Made by a program: the position numbers and the translations under genes
Shown: positions 34,156 through 42,263 of the stretch, in pieces
Layout of the letters: each line of letters starts with the position of its first letter
Position numbering within the stretch: position 1 is the first letter of the stretch
NCBI RefSeq assembly: GCF_000238915.1
Contig: NZ_BAEG01000027.1
Location: forward strand, 1 to 64,000
Direction of reading: 5' to 3'
DNA: 64,000 nucleotides
DNA from: Arthrobacter globiformis NBRC 12137
GTDB lineage: Bacteria; Actinomycetota; Actinomycetes; Actinomycetales; Micrococcaceae
Notes under the pieces: model-generated
The model's database searches: none
Told to the model about the DNA's origin: nothing
What the model saw: only the letters and a program-made list of their open reading frames with translations

Positions 34156-35751
34156 TTACTTGTAGAGGCCGTTGCCGCCAACGTGGACGTTGGTGGGCAG
34201 GTAACCGAACGGGCCGAGGCCGTTCTGGCCGAAGCTGCGGTCAACCTTGGACACGCCGTCCCGGAAGTTGATCTTCACGGTGGGCGACAGGGATCCGCCG
34301 CGGACGCCGTTCACGTTGTCGATGAAGGACTGAACCAGGCCGCCCGGCTGCACGTAGTGCGAGTAGGCCTGGAACTGACGGCCGTTCTGGTTCGGCGTCG
34401 GGGCTTCCGGGGATTCGGAGGGCAGGTTCAGGTCCGTCGGGGAGCCGAGGGCCAGGCCGCTGTTGTTCATCGGCTGGTAGTCGGAGCGGACGCCGTCGCC
34501 TACAAAGCCGTAGACGCCGTCGGGGCCGCGCATGCCTGCAGCGTAGGTGAACTGGTGGCTGATGGTGAACAGGTAGTACTTGTTCTTGCCGTTTTCATTC
34601 TGGATGAAGATCTGCGGACGCTCGGTCTGGTCGTTGACGCAGTTGGCGGAGAGGATCGGCGGCAGGAAGTGCCACTTGGTCAGGTCCTTGTTATCTGCCA
34701 CGGCCAGGCCAACATTGGCGGTCTGGTAGTAGGCGCCTTTGCTGTTGACCTCGTCGAGGTTCTCGGCGTTGGGGTCACCCTTGGCGTAGCCCAGGTCCTC
34801 GTTCTTGCAGCGGTAGTCGCCGCGCTTGCCGCCGGTGTTGCCTTCGAACACCATGTAGGTCTTGCCGGGGTGAGCCGGGTCAGCGAAGGTGTACGGGTCG
34901 CGGAACGCGAAGCCCGGGTTCTGCGCCTTGTTCTGGTACAGCTTTCCGTCCGGCTCGAGCAGCTTGGTGTGCTGGAAGCCGTCGAAGGTCACGCCGTTCT
35001 TGTCGGCGTGGATGTTGCCGAGCGCCTTGGCGATGACGGCGTCCGGGGCGATGCCGCCGCCGCCGGCGTTGCGCTCCTTGACGTCGTAGAACGTGGTGGC
35101 CGTGTAGAACACGTTCACCTGGTTGCCCTTCATGAGGCGGGTGGAGCCGGACCACTCGGTGTTGCCGATGGAGGTGTTGTCCAGGAACAGGTGTCCGCCG
35201 TAGTTCCACTTGTCCTTCGCCGGGTCGGCGTTGGTCTTGCGGAAGAAGTAGCCGATGCGGGCGTTCCAGTGGCGCTGGTCGAAGCCGTAGCCTGCGTGCC
35301 GGTCAGCAACCAGCGAGAAGATCACGTCGTAACCCTTGTAGCTGATCTGGTTCGCGTTCTCGTCGGTCAGCGACCAGGTGTCCCAAACCCACACGTCATC
35401 GTTCATGGCGGGGAAGTCCTCGGGGATCTCCGGCATGGTGACTTCGGGGCTCATGGAGTTCTGGCCCGGCTGAACCTTGGAGTCGCTCTGAGCCATGATC
35501 TGCTTGGCATCCGCACGGGTCCACTTTGAGGTGAAGTCCGAGGCCGGGTCGTGTGCCGTCTGGGTGTGGGGCGTCGGCAGGGGGAAGCCCGGAGTCGGTG
35601 CCGGCATCTGGGTGCTCGACGGCGGATCCGATGGCTCATTCGCCTGCGCCGACGGCACGGCGAGGAACGCCGTGGCGGCGACAGTTGCCACCAGAGCTGC
35701 GGCGGCGGGGCGCCACCGCAGCATCCGGGGGGTGTTGGGGTGCTTGTGCAT
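34156..35751 (-). CDS. Secreted levansucrase/inulosucrase, GH68
   Basis: 531 residues. Sec signal peptide with cleavage after VPSAQA; a Pro-rich linker; then one GH68 five-bladed propeller. Catalytic triad: nucleophile D124 (VWVWDTWSL), stabiliser D285 (AFRDPYTF), acid/base E377 (NDQTERPQIF). It splits extracellular sucrose and builds fructan or transfers fructose. The start at 35751 follows GAGAAGAG and gives a proper signal peptide; the frame continues to 35838 without one. Monocistronic, with a LacI-type site about 260 bases upstream. Confidence 0.93.
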   Translation of the reverse strand: MHKHPNTPRMLRWRPAAAALVATVAATAFLAVPSAQANEPSDPPSSTQMPAPTPGFPLPTPHTQTAHDPASDFTSKWTRADAKQIMAQSDSKVQPGQNSMSPEVTMPEIPEDFPAMNDDVWVWDTWSLTDENANQISYKGYDVIFSLVADRHAGYGFDQRHWNARIGYFFRKTNADPAKDKWNYGGHLFLDNTSIGNTEWSGSTRLMKGNQVNVFYTATTFYDVKERNAGGGGIAPDAVIAKALGNIHADKNGVTFDGFQHTKLLEPDGKLYQNKAQNPGFAFRDPYTFADPAHPGKTYMVFEGNTGGKRGDYRCKNEDLGYAKGDPNAENLDEVNSKGAYYQTANVGLAVADNKDLTKWHFLPPILSANCVNDQTERPQIFIQNENGKNKYYLFTISHQFTYAAGMRGPDGVYGFVGDGVRSDYQPMNNSGLALGSPTDLNLPSESPEAPTPNQNGRQFQAYSHYVQPGGLVQSFIDNVNGVRGGSLSPTVKINFRDGVSKVDRSFGQNGLGPFGYLPTNVHVGGNGLYK

Positions 35752-35939
35752 TTTTTGCTCTTCTCGCGGAGTTACGTTCGTGGAAGACGGGCAGCTGCCC
35801 TTGTCCCCCGAACTCCGGAGACCCCGCTGACACAGCATGCGTCATCGAGGACGCCGTTGTGTCGAGGGAGAAAACGGGGTTTGGGTAGGACCCCGCGCTG
35901 GGCGATCGGAAACGTCAGACATTTCGCGGCCCACACTCA

Positions 35940-35969
35940 ACGCTAGACAACGATGTCAGCCGAGTTCAA
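35940..35969 (-). promoter_or_regulatory. Candidate promoter of the levansucrase gene
   Basis: On the minus strand, TTGAAC (35969-35964), 18 bases, TAGCGT (35945-35940). This would give a leader of about 180 bases. The -10 is imperfect, so confidence is low. Confidence 0.35.
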
Positions 35970-36009
35970 CACGGTTTTGGCCGCGTACCCTCGGCGGGTC
36001 CACCAGGGA

Positions 36010-36023
36010 TGCAAGCGCTTACA
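36010..36023. promoter_or_regulatory. LacI-type operator upstream of levansucrase
   Basis: TGCAAGCGCTTACA, an almost perfect palindrome (revcomp TGTAAGCGCTTGCA) differing by one base from the site at 29067-29080. About 40 bases upstream of the candidate -35. The same LacI-family protein, or one of similar specificity, could bind both. Confidence 0.65.
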
Positions 36024-36123
36024 TCACGTTTGCGCGCGCGTGGCGCACTTCTGGACTGGAATCAAACGTGCCTTAATAAACGCGTCATCAATGGCTTTGG
36101 TCACACCCGCGACCATGACTTCA

Positions 36124-36215
36124 GCCGACCAAAACGGGGCACTTTGACACGGGACACGCCGGACGCCGTCGTGGATTACGACGGCGGCACTCCCAAAGTG
36201 CCCCACGACGGCTCA
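36124..36215 (+). repeat. Palindromic dispersed repeat, copy A
   Basis: Arms GGGGCACTTTG (36136-36146) and CAAAGTGCCCC (36194-36204), with an inner CGCCGTCGT/ACGACGGCG hairpin. It differs from copy B, 173 bases downstream and in the same orientation, at only a few bases. It lies in a gene-free stretch (35752-36440) upstream of levansucrase and downstream of the tRNAs. Confidence 0.9.
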
Positions 36216-36296
36216 CAGCCAGCAACCCGGCCGCCCAGGTGGGCGGGTCCCGCGGCGCCCCCAACATGGCGATCTCAGGGTGGCGACCTAATGGCT

Positions 36297-36388
36297 GCCG
36301 ACCAAACGGGGCACTTTGACACGGGACACGCCGGACGCCGTCGTGGATTACGACGGCGGCGCCCCCAAAGTGCCCCACGACGGCTCAC
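36297..36388 (+). repeat. Palindromic dispersed repeat, copy B
   Basis: Arms GGGGCACTTTG (36308-36318) and CAAAGTGCCCC (36366-36376); interior nearly identical to copy A. The ~80 bases between the two copies are unrelated to the repeat. Confidence 0.9.
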
Positions 36389-36440
36389 CCAGTCGGCCGC
36401 CCAACCAAGGTTGAGAATTAGGGGCAAAGCCCGGGAAACG

Positions 36441-36478
36441 AAAAAACCCCGCTGTTCCTGATGGAACAGCGGGGTTTT
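36441..36478 (-). terminator. Rho-independent terminator of the tRNA operon
   Basis: Perfect 16-base arms AAAACCCCGCTGTTCC/GGAACAGCGGGGTTTT with a four-base loop, and a T-run in the minus direction. It begins four bases past the tRNA-Phe 3' end. Confidence 0.95.
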
Positions 36479-36481
36479 AGC

Positions 36482-36557
36482 TGGTGGCTCCGACCGGCGT
36501 CGATCCGGTGACCTTTCGATTTTCAGTCGAACGCTCTACCAACTGAGCTACAGAGCC
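36482..36557 (-). tRNA. tRNA-Phe (GAA)
   Basis: 76 bases with encoded CCA. Acceptor GGCTCTG/CGGAGCC, D-arm GTAGCTCAGTTGGTAGAGC, anticodon loop CTGAAAA (anticodon GAA), T-arm with GGATCGACGCC. Discriminator A. Last of three tRNAs. Confidence 0.95.
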
Positions 36558-36605
36558 TAGGTGACATGTCACCATGAGAGCCGGAATTGCTTCCGGCAAT
36601 CAAAG

Positions 36606-36679
36606 CGACCCTGACGGGACTTGAACCCGCGACCTCCGCCGTGACAGGGCGGCGCGCTAACCAACTGCGCTACAGGGCC
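36606..36679 (-). tRNA. tRNA-Asp (GTC)
   Basis: 74 bases, CCA not encoded. Acceptor GGCCCTG/CAGGGTC, anticodon loop CTGTCAC (GTC), T-loop GGGTTCAAGTCCC, discriminator G as expected for Asp. Confidence 0.95.
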
Positions 36680-36772
36680 TTGCTATTTCTTGCTTCCGCA
36701 GTATTGCTACCGCGTTTTTTCAAGGACTCCAGCCTACCAGACTTTTTTGCCTGCTTTGACCACTTCCTTGCG

Positions 36773-36845
36773 TACCCCCAACGGGATTCGAACCCGTGCC
36801 GCCGCCGTGAAAGGGCGGTGTCCTAGGCCGCTAGACGATGGGGGC
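36773..36845 (-). tRNA. tRNA-Glu (TTC)
   Basis: 73 bases, CCA not encoded. Acceptor GCCCCCA/TGGGGGT, anticodon loop CTTTCAC (TTC), T-loop GGGTTCGAATCCC, discriminator A. First tRNA of the cluster. Confidence 0.95.
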
Positions 36846-36936
36846 CTGGACTCAATTTGGTTGAACAAGGGCAAAAATAAAGGGCCGAAGCCTTTCGTTC
36901 TTGTCCTTTCGTGTTCCTCCGAACTGGACCTGTAAA

Positions 36937-36965
36937 ACTATAGAGCCTCTCGCCGGAATATCCAA
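36937..36965 (-). promoter_or_regulatory. Sigma-70 promoter of the tRNA operon
   Basis: On the minus strand TTGGAT (36965-36960), 17 bases, TATAGT (36942-36937), a near-consensus pair about 90 bases before tRNA-Glu. The rest of the 240-base gap 36846-37086 shows nothing else clear. Confidence 0.7.
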
Positions 36966-37086
36966 AATCGGCCCGAAGACCACCCAAACCGCAGGGAAAT
37001 CGGGGCCCGCCACAATGGCAGTTTCTTGGCTAGACATGGCCGATTTCCGCCAGCCACCGCGCGGGGAACGGAGCTAGATTGGCACC

Positions 37087-38055
37087 ATGGCATCCACCGC
37101 CGGCACGAGCCCGCTCCAGCCCCACTCCCCCGAAGGTCCCTCCGCTGGAGGACCGGCACCAAAAGGCACCTCTTCCAAGAAACCTGCCTTTTCAGTCAAC
37201 GCGCTGGGCGTCGCTGCCGTCGTGGTGACCGTGGCGCTCTGGGCCTCCGCCTTCGTGGGCATCCGCGCCGTCGGCCCAAGCTTCTCCCCCGGCGCCCTGA
37301 CGCTCGGGCGGCTGGCGATCGCCGCCGTCGTACTCGGGGCAGTGGTGCTGCCAAAGCTGCGGGCGCTGCCGCGGGGCCGCGAGTGGTGGCCGATCCTCGC
37401 CTACGGCGTCATGTGGTTCGCCGGGTACAACGTGGCGCTCAACGCCGCGGAACATTCACTCGACGCCGGAACCAGCGCGCTGCTCATCAACGTGAACCCG
37501 ATCCTGGTAGCCGTAATGGCTGGCGTCATCCTCAAGGAGGGATTTCCGCGCTGGCTGATCATCGGCAGCCTTGTGGCGTTCGGCGGCGTCGCGGTCATCG
37601 CATTGGGGTCGGGGACGCGTTCGACGGCGGACGTGGCCGGAGTGCTGCTTTGCCTCCTCGCTGCTGCACTCGCCGCAGTCAGCGTCATCATCCAGAAGCC
37701 CGTGCTGCGGAAATTTCCGGCCGGGCAGGCCACGTGGTTCGGAATCATGGTGGGCCTGCTCTGCTGCCTGCCCTTCGGCGGCCAGCTTGTGACGGAGCTG
37801 CAGGCGGCGCCGCTGCCGGCAACCCTTGGCCTGGTCTACTTGGGCATCTTCCCCACCGCCATCGCCTTCACTACCTGGGCCTACGCTCTGTCCCTGATCG
37901 ACGCGGGGAAGCTGGCGGCCACCACCTATCTGGTTCCCGGCACCACAGTGCTGATCTCCTGGCTGGTGCTCAGCGAGATCCCGACCGTCTGGGGACTCGT
38001 GGGCGGCGCCATCTGCCTCCTCGGCGTCGGGCTGACCCGGCGGAGATCCCGCTAA
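37087..38055 (+). CDS. EamA/DMT family transporter
   Basis: 322 residues with a Pro/Gly-rich N-terminal tail and ten TM segments arranged as two EamA repeats (VVVTVALWASAFVGIRAVGP in the first; AFTTWAYALSLIDAGKLAAT in the second). Likely exports amino acids or small metabolites; substrate unknown. Followed nine bases later by a small peptidase gene. Confidence 0.9.
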   Translation: MASTAGTSPLQPHSPEGPSAGGPAPKGTSSKKPAFSVNALGVAAVVVTVALWASAFVGIRAVGPSFSPGALTLGRLAIAAVVLGAVVLPKLRALPRGREWWPILAYGVMWFAGYNVALNAAEHSLDAGTSALLINVNPILVAVMAGVILKEGFPRWLIIGSLVAFGGVAVIALGSGTRSTADVAGVLLCLLAAALAAVSVIIQKPVLRKFPAGQATWFGIMVGLLCCLPFGGQLVTELQAAPLPATLGLVYLGIFPTAIAFTTWAYALSLIDAGKLAATTYLVPGTTVLISWLVLSEIPTVWGLVGGAICLLGVGLTRRRSR

Positions 38056-38064
38056 AGTTTGGAT

Positions 38065-38493
38065 ATGCCCGCAAACCTGCCGCCCGGCCTCCCGATCGTG
38101 CCGGACGGAACCGGCGACCCGTCGGGGTTCGAAATGTCCGAATCCGACTTCGAGGCTGCCGTCAGCGACGCCCTCGATCAGCTTCCGGCCGAGGTGGCGC
38201 GGGCCATGGACAACGTGGCGGTGTTCATCGACGACGATTACGTCCCGCAGCCCGGCGAGGACCCGGACACTGTGCTCCTGGGGCTGTACGAAGGCGTACC
38301 CCTGACCGAGCGTGACTCCTGGTGGGACGCCGGATCCCTGCCGGACCGCATCACCATTTACCGCCAGCCCATCCTGGACATCTGCTCCTCACGCGAGGAC
38401 GTAGTGGAGGAAGTCGCGGTAACAGTCATCCACGAGATTGCCCATCACTTCGGAATCGACGACCAGCGGCTTCACGAACTCGGGTGGGACTAG
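38065..38493 (+). CDS. Small zincin-like metallopeptidase family protein
   Basis: 142 residues with the zinc motif HEIAHHFG (H123, E124, H127) and a further HELG near the C terminus. Actinobacterial metallopeptidase family (DUF1025-like) proteins have this size and layout. Cytoplasmic; substrate unknown. ATG 38065 used; TTG 38059 is also in frame. Confidence 0.85.
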   Translation: MPANLPPGLPIVPDGTGDPSGFEMSESDFEAAVSDALDQLPAEVARAMDNVAVFIDDDYVPQPGEDPDTVLLGLYEGVPLTERDSWWDAGSLPDRITIYRQPILDICSSREDVVEEVAVTVIHEIAHHFGIDDQRLHELGWD

Positions 38494-38579
38494 CGCGTGC
38501 AGCAGCGATTCCGCGACACGCCCGCCCCATCTGCACCCAAATGACACTCGTGTTGTTTATGTTATTGATGTGACCAGTG

Positions 38580-38594
38580 TTGCCAAAGTGGCAA
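38580..38594. promoter_or_regulatory. Inverted repeat upstream of the NlpC/P60 gene
   Basis: TTGCCA-AAG-TGGCAA, perfect 6-3-6 palindrome, 97 bases before the NlpC/P60 ATG. The gap 38494-38690 otherwise holds AT-rich promoter-like sequence at 38545-38570. No ydaO-type riboswitch pattern was found. Confidence 0.4.
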
Positions 38595-38690
38595 ATGGAC
38601 ACCTAACCTCAGAGGGCTGGGCATCTTTCGAGGGGCACTTCCGTGCCGCCTCCCGACTCGTTCGCCCCGCCCTGACTTGCGAGGTTGTGA

Positions 38691-40220
38691 ATGAGTTTGA
38701 TCGGCCCCGGCCGCACGGCGGCTGTCCTGTGCACCGCCGTCGTTCTCTTCGGAACCCTTGCAGCACCTGCCCGGGCTGACCTGGCATTTGCGGTTGCGCC
38801 GGCCGCGGGCCTTGGGGCAGCGGCCCTGACGGTTCCGACGGCGGAAATCCCCTCCCCCGAGGACATCGCTGCCGCCAAGTCCAGTGAAAGTGCGACGGCG
38901 GCGAAGGTCACCGACATTGACGGCCTCCTCGCCGACGCAGCGGCGGCGCAGGAGGTCACGTTCGCACGGACGCTCGAAGCCAACAACGCCTACAGCAATG
39001 CCCTGGTGGAACTGGACGCGAGGTCTGCAGCGGCTGCGGTGGCCACGGCCAGGGCTGCTGCCGCAGACAAGGAACAGCTCAAGAGCCGCAAGGCCGTGGG
39101 GCAACTGGCCGGGGACCTGTACCGGAACGGCGGCCTTAATCCGGAGCTGAGCGGCCTGGTCACGGGCTCGGGCGACGTCCTCGCCAAGGCCGCCACGCTG
39201 CAGGCCCTCACCGCAGGCCGGAGCAGGGCCTTCACCGCCGCCGAAACCACCGCCGCAGCGGCCGAATCACTCACCGCTGCTGCCGCCGACGCCCGCCGCG
39301 CGGCAGACGACGCCGCGAAAACCGCCGAGACGCTCAAGGCCGGGGCAGACCACGCCAACGCAGCGCAGTTGAAGGCAGTGGCGGATGCCAAGGCGCAGCG
39401 GACCGTCCTGGTGGGGCAGCTCGCCTCGCTGCGGAACACCACGGCTGCGCTCGAATCCGCACGCGTGGACGGGCTGGAGCGCCAGCGCCAGCAGGCCCGC
39501 CTCGCCGCCGTGACTGCGGCAGCCGAACGGGCCGCCGCAGCCCAGGCGGCCGCAGACAAGGCAGTGGCTGCGAATGCTGCGGCGGCCGGCAACGGGAGTG
39601 CAGTACCGGCGGAACAGTCCGCCCCCGCGCCGGTCCGGACGCCGGCCCAAGCCGCTCCATCCCAGAACACTCCTGCCCAGAACACTCGTTCACAGGCCGC
39701 CCCGGCGGCTCCTGCAGCCCCCTCGCCTGCGGCGCCGGCCCGCCCCGCCCCCGTCCGCCCTGCTCCCGCGCCCGTACAGCCGGCACCAGCCCCTGCTCCT
39801 GCTCCTGCTCCTGCCCCTGCTCCCGTTCAGCCGGCCCCTTCTCCGGGCGGTTCCAACCAGGCGGCCATTTCGGTGGCGATGGGCAAGGTTGGATCGCCGT
39901 ACTTCTACCAGTACGGCGGTACGGGTGTGTACGGTTTCGACTGTTCCGGCCTGGTTCAGAACGCATTCGCAGCCATCGGAAAGCAGCTTCCGCGCACGGC
40001 TGCGGAGCAGTTCGCCCAGGCGCCCGTCCACGTGCCCCTGTCCCAGGCGCAGCCCGGCGATCTCCTCGTCTGGGGATCGGCCCCGGGTTTCTACCATGTG
40101 GCGATTTACCTGGGCGGCGGCAAGGTGGTCCAGGCCCTGAACCCGTCTGCGGGGATCACCGTGACGGACCTGAGCATGATGGCCGGCATGCAGCTCCACC
40201 CCGTCGCCGCGCGCTACTAG
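38691..40220 (+). CDS. Secreted NlpC/P60 peptidoglycan endopeptidase
   Basis: 509 residues. Signal peptide (cleavage near APARA); a long Ala-rich coiled-coil region (~60-300); a Pro/Ala linker with repeated APAPAP (~330-385); a C-terminal NlpC/P60 domain with catalytic C418 (YGFDCSGLV) and H469 (YHVAIYLGGG). RipA/CwlO-like layout, so it likely cuts stem peptides during growth or division, with the coiled coil as an autoinhibitory or FtsEX-type docking segment (inference). Confidence 0.92.
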   Translation: MSLIGPGRTAAVLCTAVVLFGTLAAPARADLAFAVAPAAGLGAAALTVPTAEIPSPEDIAAAKSSESATAAKVTDIDGLLADAAAAQEVTFARTLEANNAYSNALVELDARSAAAAVATARAAAADKEQLKSRKAVGQLAGDLYRNGGLNPELSGLVTGSGDVLAKAATLQALTAGRSRAFTAAETTAAAAESLTAAAADARRAADDAAKTAETLKAGADHANAAQLKAVADAKAQRTVLVGQLASLRNTTAALESARVDGLERQRQQARLAAVTAAAERAAAAQAAADKAVAANAAAAGNGSAVPAEQSAPAPVRTPAQAAPSQNTPAQNTRSQAAPAAPAAPSPAAPARPAPVRPAPAPVQPAPAPAPAPAPAPAPVQPAPSPGGSNQAAISVAMGKVGSPYFYQYGGTGVYGFDCSGLVQNAFAAIGKQLPRTAAEQFAQAPVHVPLSQAQPGDLLVWGSAPGFYHVAIYLGGGKVVQALNPSAGITVTDLSMMAGMQLHPVAARY

Positions 40221-40264
40221 CGGAACGCGCGCTTTTCAAGACCCCTTTGGCGGAAGCCCCACCC

Positions 40265-41185
40265 CTAGGACAGCACGTCCTTGCTCACGAACCTGCCGTA
40301 CGCGAGCGCTCCGAACACTGCGATGTAGCCCGCCTGCAACAGCGCGTTGTCACCGAACGAGTCCCAGCCGATGGGCTGTCGAAGCAGGTCTGCGAAGCCG
40401 AACCAGTAGTGCGTGAACAGCCACGGGTGCAGCCACTCCAACTGGGGCAGCTGGTCGAGCACCTGGGATACGACGGACAGGACAATGGTGGCAGCCATGG
40501 CGCCCACGGGCACGTCGGTCAGCGTCGACAAGAACAGCCCGATGGCCGACAACCCCAGCAGGGACACGGCCTGATACGCCGCGATCAGCAGCATCCTGAC
40601 CAGCGCCTCGTCCGGCTCCACCAGGTCGCCCGACAGCAGCGCCACCGGTCCCACCGGGAAGAGCGCCCACCCGATGCCAGCGCCGGCGAGCGCCACGGCC
40701 AGCGGCGCGGAAATACAAAAAACAGCCGCCCCGGCATACTTCACCAGCAGCAGGCGCACCCTCCCGGCAGGTGCCACGAGCAGGTACCGCAACGTGCCCA
40801 GTCCGGCTTCCCCGGCAATGGTGTCCCCCGCGACCACGCCAATGGTCAGCGGAAGGAACAGCGGAACGGAAACCAGCATCGCCGTGACGGCAACGAACAG
40901 CCCGTTCTGGCTGATCCGGTCCAGGAAAGCGGGCCCCCTCCCCGGCGGAACAGCTGAGGAAACGCGGACGACGACGGCGATCACCACCGGGATGGCAGCC
41001 AGCGCCAGGAGCATCGCCTGGGTCCTGCGACGGCGGAACAGCTGCTTCAGCTCCGAGCCGAGCAGCGAAACGCTGGACGGCCGGCGCGTGGTACCCGCCA
41101 CCGGACTGTTCTGTACGGTCAGCCGCTGCATTTCCGCTTGCTGCGCTCGAGGTTCCTGCACTGCCGGCCCATCACTGTGCGACAT
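40265..41185 (-). CDS. ABC-2 type transporter permease
   Basis: 306 residues, six TM segments after a ~60-residue cytoplasmic tail. SLLGSELKQLFRRRRTQAML precedes TM1, GEAGLGTLRYLLVAPAGRVR is a typical ABC-2 amphipathic segment. Partner of the ATPase whose gene overlaps it by 14 bases. Substrate unknown. Confidence 0.88.
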   Translation of the reverse strand: MSHSDGPAVQEPRAQQAEMQRLTVQNSPVAGTTRRPSSVSLLGSELKQLFRRRRTQAMLLALAAIPVVIAVVVRVSSAVPPGRGPAFLDRISQNGLFVAVTAMLVSVPLFLPLTIGVVAGDTIAGEAGLGTLRYLLVAPAGRVRLLLVKYAGAAVFCISAPLAVALAGAGIGWALFPVGPVALLSGDLVEPDEALVRMLLIAAYQAVSLLGLSAIGLFLSTLTDVPVGAMAATIVLSVVSQVLDQLPQLEWLHPWLFTHYWFGFADLLRQPIGWDSFGDNALLQAGYIAVFGALAYGRFVSKDVLS

Positions 41186-42263
41186 CGAAGCCCTCCCCCG
41201 TCAAAGCCACGAAACGGTCCTCCAGGCTGCCTCGCTCCACCGTGAACCCGCGGACACGCACCCCGTCCGCCACGAGGGCAGCCACGATCGCTTCCGGTGC
41301 CACGCTGCCGTTTGCGGATGGTTCACCGACCGGCGCCGGGTGATCGGCAGGGAACCCGGCGCCCACGGGCAGGCTCGACGTGATGACGGCGTCGGCGCCG
41401 TCGGGGTGTCCCACAACCGGGGACAAGCCGAACCGCGCCAAAACGCCCGCGGCCGTCCCGGCGTCGGGCGTCAGCAGGCGAAGCTGCGCGGTGCCCGCCT
41501 GGCGGAGTTCGGCCAGGGGTCCCTGGGCCACCAGCCGGCCAGCGCTCATGATCGCCGCATGCGTGCAGATCTGCTCCACTTCGGCGAGCAGGTGGCTGGA
41601 CACGAACACGGTGGCGCCGTCGGCGGCGAGGGACCGCACCAGGTGCCGGACCTCCCGCGTGCCCTGCGGATCCAGCCCGTTGGTGGGTTCGTCCAGGACC
41701 AGCAATTCGCGCCGCGCCAGCAGCGCGTTGGCGATTCCCAGCCGTTGCTTCATTCCGAGCGAGTAGGCCCGCACCTTCTTGCGGGCAGCATGGGAAAGCC
41801 CCACGCGTTCCAGCGCTTCAGCCACCCGCGCGCGGCGGGTGGACGGCACGGCATGGCGGTCCGCTGCATCAAAGCGGTGCAGATTTGCCGCGCCCGAGAG
41901 GAACGGATAGAAAGCCGGACCCTCCACCAGCGCGCCCACCCTGGGCAGGACCTCATCCAGCTGCCGCGGCATGTCCAGCCCCAGGACCCTGACCTCCCCC
42001 GCGGTCGGGGCGGCGAGGCCTAGCATCATGCGGATGGTGGTGGTCTTGCCGGAACCGTTGGGGCCGAGGAAGCCGAAGACAGAGCCCCTGGGGACGGCCA
42101 GGTCGACGCTGTTGACCGCCATCTGGTGGCCAAACCGCTTGCTCAGCCCCTTGGTTTCTATGGCCGGGCTGCCTGTTGCCCTGAAAGCGGGCGCGCTGGT
42201 TTCGGGTACGGCGGGTGCCGCTGCGTCAGTTGCGGAACCCGGGCCGCGGCCAGCGGCTGTCAC
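41172..42263 (-). CDS. ABC transporter ATP-binding protein
   Basis: 363 residues. Walker A GPNGSGKTTT (67-76), signature YSLGMKQRLGIANALL, Walker B ELLVLDEPTNGLDPQG, H-loop VFVSSHLLAE. Exporter-type (CcmA/DrrA class) with a ~100-residue C-terminal extension. Overlaps neighbours on both sides; one operon with the permease and LolA-like protein. Confidence 0.95.
   Translation of the reverse strand: MTAAGRGPGSATDAAAPAVPETSAPAFRATGSPAIETKGLSKRFGHQMAVNSVDLAVPRGSVFGFLGPNGSGKTTTIRMMLGLAAPTAGEVRVLGLDMPRQLDEVLPRVGALVEGPAFYPFLSGAANLHRFDAADRHAVPSTRRARVAEALERVGLSHAARKKVRAYSLGMKQRLGIANALLARRELLVLDEPTNGLDPQGTREVRHLVRSLAADGATVFVSSHLLAEVEQICTHAAIMSAGRLVAQGPLAELRQAGTAQLRLLTPDAGTAAGVLARFGLSPVVGHPDGADAVITSSLPVGAGFPADHPAPVGEPSANGSVAPEAIVAALVADGVRVRGFTVERGSLEDRFVALTGEGFDVAQ

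Noticed and set aside
34051..35529. 492-codon plus-strand frame
   Set aside because: Antisense to levansucrase, which has signal peptide and full catalytic triad. The Val/Leu/Gly-rich product has no domain.
36124..36388. Possible two-repeat CRISPR
   Set aside because: The units are 92 bases, palindromic, only two, with no further spacers and no cas genes.
38494..38690. ydaO (cyclic di-AMP) riboswitch before the NlpC/P60 gene
   Set aside because: The conserved GG-rich helices and junction sequences could not be found in this 197-base gap.
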